Assembly: GCA_002254765.1 (NCBI GenBank)
Contig: NJDV01000091.1
Span: forward strand, 1 to 5,465
DNA: 5,465 bases
Source: Thermoplasmatales archaeon ex4484_36
GTDB lineage: Archaea; Thermoplasmatota; Penumbrarchaeia; Penumbrarchaeales; EX4484-36
Direction: 5' to 3'
Numbering within the stretch: position 1 is the first letter of the stretch; each line of letters opens with the position of its first letter. The notes beneath the pieces were generated by a model, which saw only the letters and a program-made list of their open reading frames with translations, was not told the DNA's origin and searched no databases. The position numbers and the translations under genes are program-made. Shown one piece after another: positions 1 through 5,465 of the stretch.

Positions 1-251
1 AAACTCCTTATCTTCATGTGGTTGTTGGCGTAGGAGGCTTGGGAGGCGGGAACAACGTGGTCCAAGATTATCACAACCCTTCTGGGGTCCCATACCTTCT
101 TAACCCCAATGCTCCCGAACTTCCCTATGATCGCGGCTGAGTTGTCATGGCTCATAACCCATCTGGGTTCCACAGTCACGATCTCCCCGCTCTCCACCAC
201 ATTCTTTCCGGCGGCACGTGCCAGGATCTTCTGCGTCGCAGTCGGGCTCAA
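1..251 (-). CDS. leuC: 3-isopropylmalate dehydratase / homoaconitase-family large subunit, N-terminal part (partial)
   Basis: Aconitase-superfamily large subunit, an iron-sulfur enzyme that isomerises hydroxy-acids such as isopropylmalate (leucine synthesis) or homocitrate. About 83 codons are present and the 3' part runs off the left edge. The minus-strand translation reads MSPTATQKILARAAGK, then VESGEIV, RWVMSHDNSAAI, GVKKVWDPRRVVIILDH and ANNHMKIR. This follows the family's N-terminal order: EKILAR-like helix, GEIV, the xxM.HD block, the KVWDP segment and the DH..P strand. I chose the TTG at 251-249 because an in-frame stop lies upstream at 296-294, no ATG or GTG lies between, the protein then begins where family members do, and a GGGGGTG ribosome site sits 5 bases before it. 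The cluster-binding cysteines lie outside the window. Substrate (isopropylmalate, homocitrate or another) cannot be decided from this fragment, so the symbol is a best guess. The gene follows the propeller gene by 37 bases. Confidence 0.82.
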   Translation of the reverse strand, partial: MSPTATQKILARAAGKNVVESGEIVTVEPRWVMSHDNSAAIIGKFGSIGVKKVWDPRRVVIILDHVVPASQASYANNHMKIRS

Positions 252-256
252 AGGGA

Positions 257-263
257 CACCCCC
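257..263 (-). promoter_or_regulatory. Ribosome binding site of the dehydratase gene
   Basis: GGGGGTG on the minus strand ends 5 bases before the TTG at 251. It matches the archaeal Shine-Dalgarno core GGAGGTG at all but one base and is the main support for a TTG start. A weak TATA-like TAATATAG lies just upstream (about 284-291), so the gene may have its own promoter or be read through from the propeller gene; the sequence does not decide. Confidence 0.55.
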
Positions 264-288
264 GAGAAGTGAATGGAATTCCTCTATA

Positions 289-2400
289 TTACCTCATTCC
301 TCTCCTGCGGTGGAGGAAGAGAAGGACCACTGCAGAGAGCGGGATCAGCGGGATGAGGTAGATTGCAGGCCCCCATCCAGTTCTCTCCTCCTCCTGGATA
401 ACCCTCAGGCGATAGTGCTCCCTGACCTCCTCCCCTGCCGGATCTTTGTAGATTAGGGTTATGTTCACACCGGCCTCACCTTTTAGCCCTTCAGAGGCGC
501 TGAGATTGAGGGTTATGTTCACCGACCTGGAGAGGAGGAGCACAGTGAGGTTCTGCCTCTCAACCCCAACTCCCCCTTCTGGGGTGAAGAGGAGGGTGAC
601 CTCTCCCCTGTAGCCCCCCTCGGGGATTACCTCAAGGGTCACCACGCCCCTCTTTTTTATATGGATCTCCTCCGGAACTGAAAGCCTGACGCCTCCCGGG
701 GGCGGAACGACTATGACGGTGACCTCCCTCCACCTCACCTTGCCCTCAGACTCTGCGGCGAACCTTAATGTTTGGGGAGCGGAGCTGTGATTTCCCCGGG
801 AGACCTCAATGATCACCGTGAAGGGTTCCCCCACCTCCACCTCCTCCCTGCTTAAGGTGGCCGTGATTCCGGGGGGCGTCTCCTCCACACTCAGCCCGGC
901 TCTGCCGGCGAACTCCCCCACGGGAAGGACAGCCCCATCCAGGGTGGCATTCTCCCCAGGCCTTAAGGTCACTGTGGAGGGGGAGATGAAGAGCGCGAAG
1001 TCCCCCGCCGTAGGTCCCCTCACAGCTAGAGTGAAGTAGTAGGTCAGGTTGAGGGAGGGTACGATGACCCTGTAGGGGAACGTACCCCGGGGGGAGGTCC
1101 CGGAGGTAGAGAGGTTCACGATGTGGTTCCCCTCCGATGCGGGAAGGCTCCCAGGGGAGAACTCAACTCCTGTAAGTGGCGCCGGGAGGAGCATCTCCCC
1201 GGCGGGCCCCCCTCTGACGCTGAAAGTCATCTGATACGAATACCCGGCTACCACCTCCACCGACGGAGCCCTCACCTCAAGCCACTCCTCCGACGGAACG
1301 AGACTCACTCTTACCGTAGCAACGGTCTGCAGGGTGAGGGTCTCTATCAGGGAGATCTCAAGAAGACCCCCTCCGGTGGCGGTGACCATCACCTCCCCTG
1401 ACCCCGCAAGGGCCTCTGGGGAGAACTTGATGCTCCCTTCACCCTCCAGAAAGGCACCGCTCAGAGTGACCATTTTGTCGTAACCGGGGGTAAAGTGTAG
1501 GTGAACCGGGAAGGTGAGCTCCCCGGAGGGGGGAAGGAGATATCTCTCCCCGCAGTACGGAATGACCCCGGGGGACTCAGTGTAGAGAGCGTAGAGTGTC
1601 CCACCGCTGTCGCATATCAGCGTCTCTCCCCCGGGGCGTGAGGGGTCGAAGTCGCCCATCTCCCCCCCTATGAGGAGGTAATCGGAGCTGAAGGCCTCCT
1701 CAACCCTCCATGAGCTCCCGCCCTCCCCCGGAGGATAGAGCATGTAGGCGGTACCGTCCCAGGAGGAGAGAAGCACCTCCTCCCCCGGGTGGGTGGGGTC
1801 TCCATCTCCTACATCCACGTCGTAGATAGTCCTCATGCTCCCGGATATTGTAAAGAGCACCTCCCCGCTCCAGCCACCCTCACCTCTCTTTAGAAGTACT
1901 GCCCTTCCCTTCACTCCTCCCGCCACAAGCTCCTCCCCGGGGCTTGAAGGGTCCAGTTCCCCCCCGTCAACCTCTACGATCTGTGCCCCCTCGTTCCATA
2001 TCACTTCACTCTTCCACCCCCCCTCCCGGTATATCTCTACAATGCTGAAGGAGCCCGTGGCAGCGGCCACCTCCAAGCCGGGGTGGGTGGAGTCGAAGTC
2101 CCCAACATATATCCCGTCTATCAGGTACTGGTCCTTGTAGATCACCTGAGAGGAGAAGTTCAGCCCCTCCTCTCTCCTAAGAAGAGTCACCGCACCTCTC
2201 TCCCCGGCAACCACAACCTCCAGGCCTTCGCTTTCAGGGTCTAGGTCCCCCACATCTACGTCGTATATCCAGTCCTTATAGAAGTGGATCTTCTTGCTCC
2301 GGAAGCCACCGTCCCACCATATGAGGGTGACGGTGTAGGACCACCCCCCCACCACGATTTCGTCCCCAGGGTACTCGGGAAGGAGGTCCCCCGTGGCCAC
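289..2400 (-). CDS. Surface beta-propeller (FG-GAP/VGD-repeat) and Ig-like domain protein with C-terminal membrane anchor; frame broken at its 5' end
   Basis: A 703-residue open frame. Residues 1 to about 275 hold six propeller blades with the motif (V)GD.DP..PG.EV; the GD (or GE) pairs sit at about residues 4, 51, 100, 147, 198 and 249, a spacing of 47-51. Residues about 276-670 are beta-strand-rich with proline/glycine turns, resembling three or four Ig-like sandwiches. Numerous N-x-S/T sites (NLS, NATL, NHSS, NLTV, NIT) fit an extracellular glycoprotein. Residues about 677-697 (IYLIPLIPLSAVVLLFLH) form one transmembrane helix followed by RRRGMR, so the body would face outside. The GTG at 2400 is merely the first start codon after the frame break: it lies inside a blade and inside a 61-bp repeat, has no ribosome site, and leaves no signal peptide. 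The ancestral gene began upstream (see 2435-2602). No specific function can be named; adhesion, ligand binding or cell-surface scaffolding are possibilities known for such architectures. Confidence 0.8.
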   Translation of the reverse strand: MATGDLLPEYPGDEIVVGGWSYTVTLIWWDGGFRSKKIHFYKDWIYDVDVGDLDPESEGLEVVVAGERGAVTLLRREEGLNFSSQVIYKDQYLIDGIYVGDFDSTHPGLEVAAATGSFSIVEIYREGGWKSEVIWNEGAQIVEVDGGELDPSSPGEELVAGGVKGRAVLLKRGEGGWSGEVLFTISGSMRTIYDVDVGDGDPTHPGEEVLLSSWDGTAYMLYPPGEGGSSWRVEEAFSSDYLLIGGEMGDFDPSRPGGETLICDSGGTLYALYTESPGVIPYCGERYLLPPSGELTFPVHLHFTPGYDKMVTLSGAFLEGEGSIKFSPEALAGSGEVMVTATGGGLLEISLIETLTLQTVATVRVSLVPSEEWLEVRAPSVEVVAGYSYQMTFSVRGGPAGEMLLPAPLTGVEFSPGSLPASEGNHIVNLSTSGTSPRGTFPYRVIVPSLNLTYYFTLAVRGPTAGDFALFISPSTVTLRPGENATLDGAVLPVGEFAGRAGLSVEETPPGITATLSREEVEVGEPFTVIIEVSRGNHSSAPQTLRFAAESEGKVRWREVTVIVVPPPGGVRLSVPEEIHIKKRGVVTLEVIPEGGYRGEVTLLFTPEGGVGVERQNLTVLLLSRSVNITLNLSASEGLKGEAGVNITLIYKDPAGEEVREHYRLRVIQEEERTGWGPAIYLIPLIPLSAVVLLFLHRRRGMR

Positions 2401-2494
2401 GCTTGTTAAGTACCAGGAGTCTGTGTAGGCTACACTCGGGAAGGAGGTCCCCCGTGGCCACGCTTGTTAAGTACCAGGAGTCTGTGTAGGCTAC
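2373..2494. repeat. Exact 61-bp tandem duplication inside the propeller gene
   Basis: Bases 2373-2433 and 2434-2494 are identical head-to-tail copies; each begins ACTCGGGAAGGAGG and ends GTGTAGGCTAC on the plus strand. Identity extends one more base at the right edge (2495) and stops on the left. The unit is 61 bases, not a multiple of three, so it shifts the reading frame of the minus-strand gene by one. The absence of any difference between copies suggests a recent event. The copies encode the end of blade 1 and the start of blade 2 (residues AYTDSWYLTSVATGDLLPE). Confidence 0.97.
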
Positions 2495-2602
2495 AACGTC
2501 CTCAAAGTGGGGCCAGCTGCCGCATAAAACGTGAACCTTCTGATCCCTTCCCACAACAACTGCCTCGGGGCCCGGGTTGAGGGGGTAGACGTCCCCGACC
2601 AC
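2435..2602 (-). pseudogene. Detached 5' fragment of the propeller gene (first blade), separated by a frameshift
   Basis: This frame starts at the GTG at 2602 and encodes 56 residues that match the downstream protein's repeat pattern: VVGDVYPLNPGPEAVVVG (blade 1), then YLTSVATGDLLPE, the beginning of blade 2. The two GD pairs lie 48 residues apart, the same period as in the main frame. After the glutamate codon at 2437-2435 the frame enters the second copy of a 61-bp duplication and continues as unrelated sequence (CSLHRLL...) to a stop near 2276. Taking out one repeat copy joins it in frame to the 289-2400 frame (about 750 residues in all). The same frame is open upstream only to a stop at 2635-2633, with no ATG, GTG or TTG in between and no hydrophobic segment, so a signal peptide is also missing. 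Confidence 0.75.
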
Positions 2603-2726
2603 AGAGTGGGAGGAGGCGGCGCATGATGTCTTCTATGCACCGCAATATTAATAAAATGTGGTTTATGATTGAACTGGGAGCACAAGTAGCCCATCCAGTT
2701 CACGATTCCGTTAAGGTGGTGCGAAA
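2603..2726. promoter_or_regulatory. Divergent intergenic promoter region
   Basis: The spacer separates the starts of the two large genes. An AT-rich island at 2644-2670 stands out from the GC-rich surroundings. It holds TATTAATAAAA (2646-2656; TTTTATTAATA on the minus strand), usable as a TATA box in either direction, and GTTTATGATT (2661-2670), usable for the plus-strand gene. A minus-strand start about 25 bases from the first element would fall near 2622-2625, some 20 bases before the GTG at 2602. For the plus strand either element would give a leader of roughly 35-55 bases before 2727. No operator-like inverted repeat was noticed. Confidence 0.5.
2714..2718 (+). promoter_or_regulatory. Ribosome binding site of the C25-type protease gene
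   Basis: AGGTG lies 8 bases before the ATG at 2727 and matches the core of the archaeal anti-Shine-Dalgarno (GGAGGTGAT). With the hydrophobic N-terminus that directly follows, it supports this start. Confidence 0.6.
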
Positions 2727-5381
2727 ATGAAACACCTATCCAAGCGTGCCGTTGCCCTCTGCGTTGTAGCTCTTCTTCTGGCCGGGGGTGCTCTATACTA
2801 CCTCAACACACGAAGGGGCGGTGGGGGGGCCCCTCCCCGGGCCACCGTAGACGACCTCCTTCAGACCACCTCAGAGAGGAGGGCTGTTGACTACGATATG
2901 GTTATCGCCGACTACGACGACCCCTTCCTAGCGCTCTCCGCTACTCCCCTTGCTATCTACTACAGCGGCGGGGAAGTCGTGAAGAAGCCACTTCTGGTGG
3001 CGGGCCTCAACCCGGAGACCCCCGAGGGGGGAATATCCAAAGCAGTCCTGAACTTTATCAGGGCCTATCCGGAGAGAAGGTGCGTTCTGGTGGGGCACTT
3101 CTCCGACGGGGAGCTCTCCCTTCTGGAACACGCAGGGGTGGGGAACCCTGTGAGGATCTCTGGGGATAGGGAGGCAGCCACTCTGACTCTGGCAAGGGCA
3201 TTTTGGGCGAGAAGCGACGGGGTGATGGTGGTCAAGGACGACCTTGAGGGCTACTCCCTGGCGTTGAACGCTGTTCCAATTGCGTCCTACTTGAACATTC
3301 CTGTGATCGTCACGGAGAGGATGGACGGGGAGGTGAAGGAGCTCCTTAGGGATCTTGATGTGAAGTACACCGTTCTTGTGGGAGACCTAAAGCCCGTGAT
3401 GAAATACCTGAGAATCAGCGAACCCCGGGATGCCCATGAACTTCTGGCCGCGGGCTCTCCCTCCTCCGGCGGCACCTTGAAGAGCATCTTCAGAGACCGC
3501 CTAGGGAAGGACCCCTCCTATATCGCCCTCGCGAGCCCCCGGGATGTGGACCACCCGAAGGTCCTTGAGAGAAAGAGCTTCCACTTTGAGGGGACCGTTC
3601 AATCCCAGGACACTGGTTCTACCTCGGACCCCTCTCTCGACCCCAACGCTCCCAAACACTTCCTTCAAATTCCCGAGGGGTGGAAGTGGGTGAACGTTAA
3701 GCTCTCTGCTAGGATCAGGTTCACCCAGAGCCCCGTGCCGGAAAGAAGCCCTGAAGACGACGGCCAGAGGTGCTACGTCTACTTCGGTTACGACGCAGAC
3801 TCCGATGGGGTTCTCATAGACGATAAGGACTCTGAAGAGGATCACCTAGAGTTCTTCGTCCCCTCCCTCTCCTACGCAACGGTAAGGGACCCCTCCGGGT
3901 GGCCCGTTGAGGGATGGGCCTATTCCGAAGAGCCCATATACAATGCAGAGGGGAACCACACTGTCGAGATCCTAGCCACCCTTCATTACACACCCAACGA
4001 GCAGAACCCTCCGAAGACCACCTATACCATAGACGTCACTCTGGAGAGGCTGAATAAGCCAAACTATCCTCTCATGCACAACATCTCCTCCCTCGCCCCC
4101 TACCTGGCCGTTTTCAGGGAGGGGCTCGTGCTGGCAGATGAGGACTTCACCATCTATCAGGAACCTCTCCTCTCCCAGAGGTTCTGCGGTGACCCCTCCG
4201 AGACCCTGAATCCCTATCCCGACAAAGGGAAGGAGAGGGTGGGGGGGCTGATGAACATATCAAACTCCATCGCCGTGAAGATAAAGGAGAGGCTCATAGA
4301 CCTCTTAGGCGCCCTCGTTGGGAAGGCGGATACCACCCCAGAGGAGCTAGCCCAGATATACTCTTCGAGAGACAGCCCCATGTACGTGGGAATCGTGGCG
4401 GACACCAACATGATACCGATGTTCTACTATCCCACAAAGGGCCAGGGTGCGGAGCAGCAGGAGGGCTACGGCATAGCGGGAGACCTCTTCTACTCCTCTA
4501 TCGACGCTGACCCGGCCTCTCCGCCCTGGGATCTGGGCGGGAAAAAGCCCACCGGAGAGCTCGCCGTGGGAAGGGTTGACGGCTGGGACGCCCAGGACGT
4601 CTCGGCGCTCATTGCAAGGGTGGCCTTCTACCGAGAGATCATGGGTGCTTATCAGGGAATAAGGGGAAACTCATGGAAGGACTCTGCTATGAACACCTTC
4701 GGGTCAAAGATCCCCGTTGGGGCAGCGAAGACAGTCACTGAGAAGCTGGATAAGTCTTTCCGGGAGTCTGGTTTCGCTGTTGACAGCTATCACGATATTC
4801 CTCTATCTGACAGCAGACTCTCAAGGGAGATCTACGAGAAGTCCAATTTCATATACTTCTGTGCCCACGGCTTCTACTACTGGTTCATTCCTCCAGGATA
4901 TAAGCCTACGGCGGTGGGGGGAGGGTTCTACGTGGCCAACGTGATTGAGATGAACTTCGGTCCTTCGGTAATCTTCGGCTCCTCCTGCGTCACCGGGAAG
5001 ATAGACGGCATCCAGCCCTACAACGCCATCTCCCAGGCATTCCTTCACAGCGGAATGAACACCTATGTGGGGGCATCTCGCCTCTCCTGGGGGGCTCTAG
5101 CCTACAACCCCTTCGATAAGGGGGGAGGTGAGGAGTTCGGCGCCTATCTCGGCCTTCTCTTCTACGGCTACCTGACCGGCTACGTCTACGACAGGGAGGG
5201 GGGTCTTCTCCTGGAGGGTGTGGGGGACCTCTCTGTGGGAGAGGCCCTCATGAACGCCAAGAACCTCTACTCCCTGACAACAGATTTCTCCGTGGGGGAC
5301 ACCGACGCAGACACCCTGGAGGAGTTCAACCTCCACGGGGACCCTGCCTTCAACCCCTACGAGCCCAACCACAACGGGTGA
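2727..5381 (+). CDS. Membrane-anchored or secreted gingipain-like cysteine peptidase (family C25, clan CD) with cell-wall-binding-like repeats
   Basis: An 884-residue predicted extracellular protease. Residues 1-7 are basic, 8-27 form a hydrophobic signal or anchor helix (VALCVVALLLAGGALYYL), followed by an RRGGGG linker; there is no lipobox cysteine at its end and no second membrane segment. Residues about 56-230 resemble cell-wall-binding repeat 2 modules: VRISGDREAATLTLARAF, then NAVPIASYLNIPVIVTE, then YTVLVGD. Residues about 284-442 are a beta-rich insertion with an acidic DADSDG loop (356-361). The module pattern recurs at 451-472 (HNISSLAPYLAVFREGLVLA). The C25 peptidase core follows: MYVGIVAD...IPMFYY (552-568), GDLFYSSID (585-593), GELAVGRVDG (610-619), the catalytic block IYFCAHG with His714-Gly715, SVIFGSSCVTG with Cys754, and the closing NLHGDPAFNPYEP (868-880). 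The His-Gly and (S)-Cys dyad at the ends of hydrophobic strands is the clan CD signature. Both residues are intact, so the enzyme should be active; cleavage specificity cannot be read. Divergent from the propeller gene, with its own ribosome site. Confidence 0.83.
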   Translation: MKHLSKRAVALCVVALLLAGGALYYLNTRRGGGGAPPRATVDDLLQTTSERRAVDYDMVIADYDDPFLALSATPLAIYYSGGEVVKKPLLVAGLNPETPEGGISKAVLNFIRAYPERRCVLVGHFSDGELSLLEHAGVGNPVRISGDREAATLTLARAFWARSDGVMVVKDDLEGYSLALNAVPIASYLNIPVIVTERMDGEVKELLRDLDVKYTVLVGDLKPVMKYLRISEPRDAHELLAAGSPSSGGTLKSIFRDRLGKDPSYIALASPRDVDHPKVLERKSFHFEGTVQSQDTGSTSDPSLDPNAPKHFLQIPEGWKWVNVKLSARIRFTQSPVPERSPEDDGQRCYVYFGYDADSDGVLIDDKDSEEDHLEFFVPSLSYATVRDPSGWPVEGWAYSEEPIYNAEGNHTVEILATLHYTPNEQNPPKTTYTIDVTLERLNKPNYPLMHNISSLAPYLAVFREGLVLADEDFTIYQEPLLSQRFCGDPSETLNPYPDKGKERVGGLMNISNSIAVKIKERLIDLLGALVGKADTTPEELAQIYSSRDSPMYVGIVADTNMIPMFYYPTKGQGAEQQEGYGIAGDLFYSSIDADPASPPWDLGGKKPTGELAVGRVDGWDAQDVSALIARVAFYREIMGAYQGIRGNSWKDSAMNTFGSKIPVGAAKTVTEKLDKSFRESGFAVDSYHDIPLSDSRLSREIYEKSNFIYFCAHGFYYWFIPPGYKPTAVGGGFYVANVIEMNFGPSVIFGSSCVTGKIDGIQPYNAISQAFLHSGMNTYVGASRLSWGALAYNPFDKGGGEEFGAYLGLLFYGYLTGYVYDREGGLLLEGVGDLSVGEALMNAKNLYSLTTDFSVGDTDADTLEEFNLHGDPAFNPYEPNHNG
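4866..4988 (+). other. Catalytic segment of the C25-type peptidase (His714-Gly715 to Cys754)
   Basis: The His714 codon is at 4866-4868 and the Cys754 codon at 4986-4988. Each follows a hydrophobic strand (NFIYFCA before His, PSVIFGSS before Cys), as in gingipains and other clan CD peptidases. The 40-residue spacing is close to that of known gingipains. The assignment of these two as the dyad is inferred from motif position. Confidence 0.75.
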
Positions 5382-5445
5382 AACACCCTAACATCCAAAG
5401 TATAACACAAAAAGATTATATAATCACCAGAGCTATTTTCCTCCC
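5382..5445 (+). promoter_or_regulatory. Spacer with strong TATA box for the next gene
   Basis: After the TGA stop at 5379-5381 comes an AT-rich spacer. AAAAAGA (5409-5415) followed by TTATATAA (5416-5423) reads as an archaeal BRE plus TATA box. Its centre lies about 26 bases before the ATG at 5446, so transcription would begin at or next to the start codon. GATTATATAATC (5414-5425) is a perfect 12-bp palindrome. No T-rich terminator for the upstream gene is visible. Confidence 0.65.
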
Positions 5446-5465
5446 ATGAAGCCGGTTTTCTCCTG
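5446..5465 (+). CDS. Start of a probable leaderless gene (partial)
   Basis: ATG at 5446 begins the frame MKPVFS and runs off the right edge after six full codons. Support comes only from the strong TATA box placed at the right distance for leaderless transcription; no ribosome site precedes the ATG (the preceding bases are TTTTCCTCCC). The product cannot be judged from six residues. Confidence 0.45.

Noticed and set aside
109..456. Plus-strand open frame of 115 codons across the left gene junction
   Set aside because: It lies antisense to a clearly recognisable dehydratase N-terminus and the propeller gene's C-terminus, and shows no family features.
2398..2400. GTG at 2400 as the natural start of the propeller protein
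   Set aside because: It has no ribosome site, lies within the 61-bp duplication and in the middle of a blade; the codons just upstream still encode matching propeller sequence.
2622..2624. Minus-strand ATG (MRRLLPLCG...) as a leaderless start for the propeller gene
   Set aside because: Its distance from the TATA-like element is attractive, but the frame matches neither the blade-1 fragment nor the main frame and gives no hydrophobic signal sequence.
2491..2703. Minus-strand open frame beginning MNWMGYLCSQ
   Set aside because: It overlaps the divergent promoter and the first-blade fragment in another frame, and its proline/arginine-rich content looks like a frame shadow.
2727..2806. Lipoprotein signal on the C25 protein
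   Set aside because: The only N-terminal cysteine (residue 12) lies inside the hydrophobic core, not after a lipobox.
2823..2829. G7 tract in the linker after the signal/anchor helix, and similar seven-base runs at 4241-4247 and 2344-2350, as slippage switches
   Set aside because: Runs of seven G/C are expected in such GC-rich genes and all three lie in intact reading frames; nothing indicates length variation.
3501..3845. Minus-strand open frame of 114 codons inside the protease gene
   Set aside because: It is fully antisense to well-formed domain sequence, with no ribosome site or recognisable family pattern.
5382..5408. Terminator after the protease gene
   Set aside because: Neither a hairpin nor a T-rich run is present on the coding strand.

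Overview
The window looks archaeal. The signs are AT-rich TATA-box elements with AGGTG/GGGTG-type ribosome binding sites, what looks like a leaderless gene start at the right edge, heavy use of AGG/AGA arginine codons in a GC-rich background, a TTG start, and large surface proteins of types common in archaea. I cannot fix the lineage from this sequence; a euryarchaeal or Thermoplasmatota-like organism is only a guess. There are no RNA genes, CRISPR arrays or insertion sequences that I can see.

Layout from left to right. (1) At 1-251 on the minus strand lies the N-terminal part of an aconitase-superfamily dehydratase large subunit (3-isopropylmalate dehydratase / homoaconitase type), cut by the window edge. 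(2) At 289-2602 on the minus strand, 37 bases upstream of it, is a gene for a large surface protein: FG-GAP/VGD-type beta-propeller blades, several Ig-like beta-sandwich domains, one C-terminal transmembrane helix and a basic tail. Its 5' part is broken by an exact 61-bp tandem duplication (2373-2433 and 2434-2494), which shifts the reading frame. The open part is 289-2400, and the detached 5' fragment (2435-2602) carries the missing first blade. Removing one repeat copy restores a continuous 750-codon frame with seven evenly spaced blades. (3) At 2603-2726 is an AT-rich divergent promoter region. (4) At 2727-5381 on the plus strand is an 884-residue membrane-anchored or secreted protein. It ends in a gingipain-like (peptidase family C25, clan CD) domain with a visible His-Gly / Cys catalytic pair, preceded by repeats resembling cell-wall-binding repeat 2 and by an inserted beta-rich domain. 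(5) At 5382-5465 is a short spacer with a strong palindromic TATA box and the first codons of a probably leaderless gene.

The two large genes are transcribed away from each other and both encode proteins predicted to work outside the cell: a C25-type protease and a propeller/Ig-type surface protein. A functional link (for example adhesion and processing) is possible but only inferred from position. The dehydratase gene is unrelated metabolism that happens to lie downstream of the propeller gene. The most notable point is the fresh-looking 61-bp duplication, which is either a recent inactivating mutation, a reversible on/off switch, or an assembly artefact.
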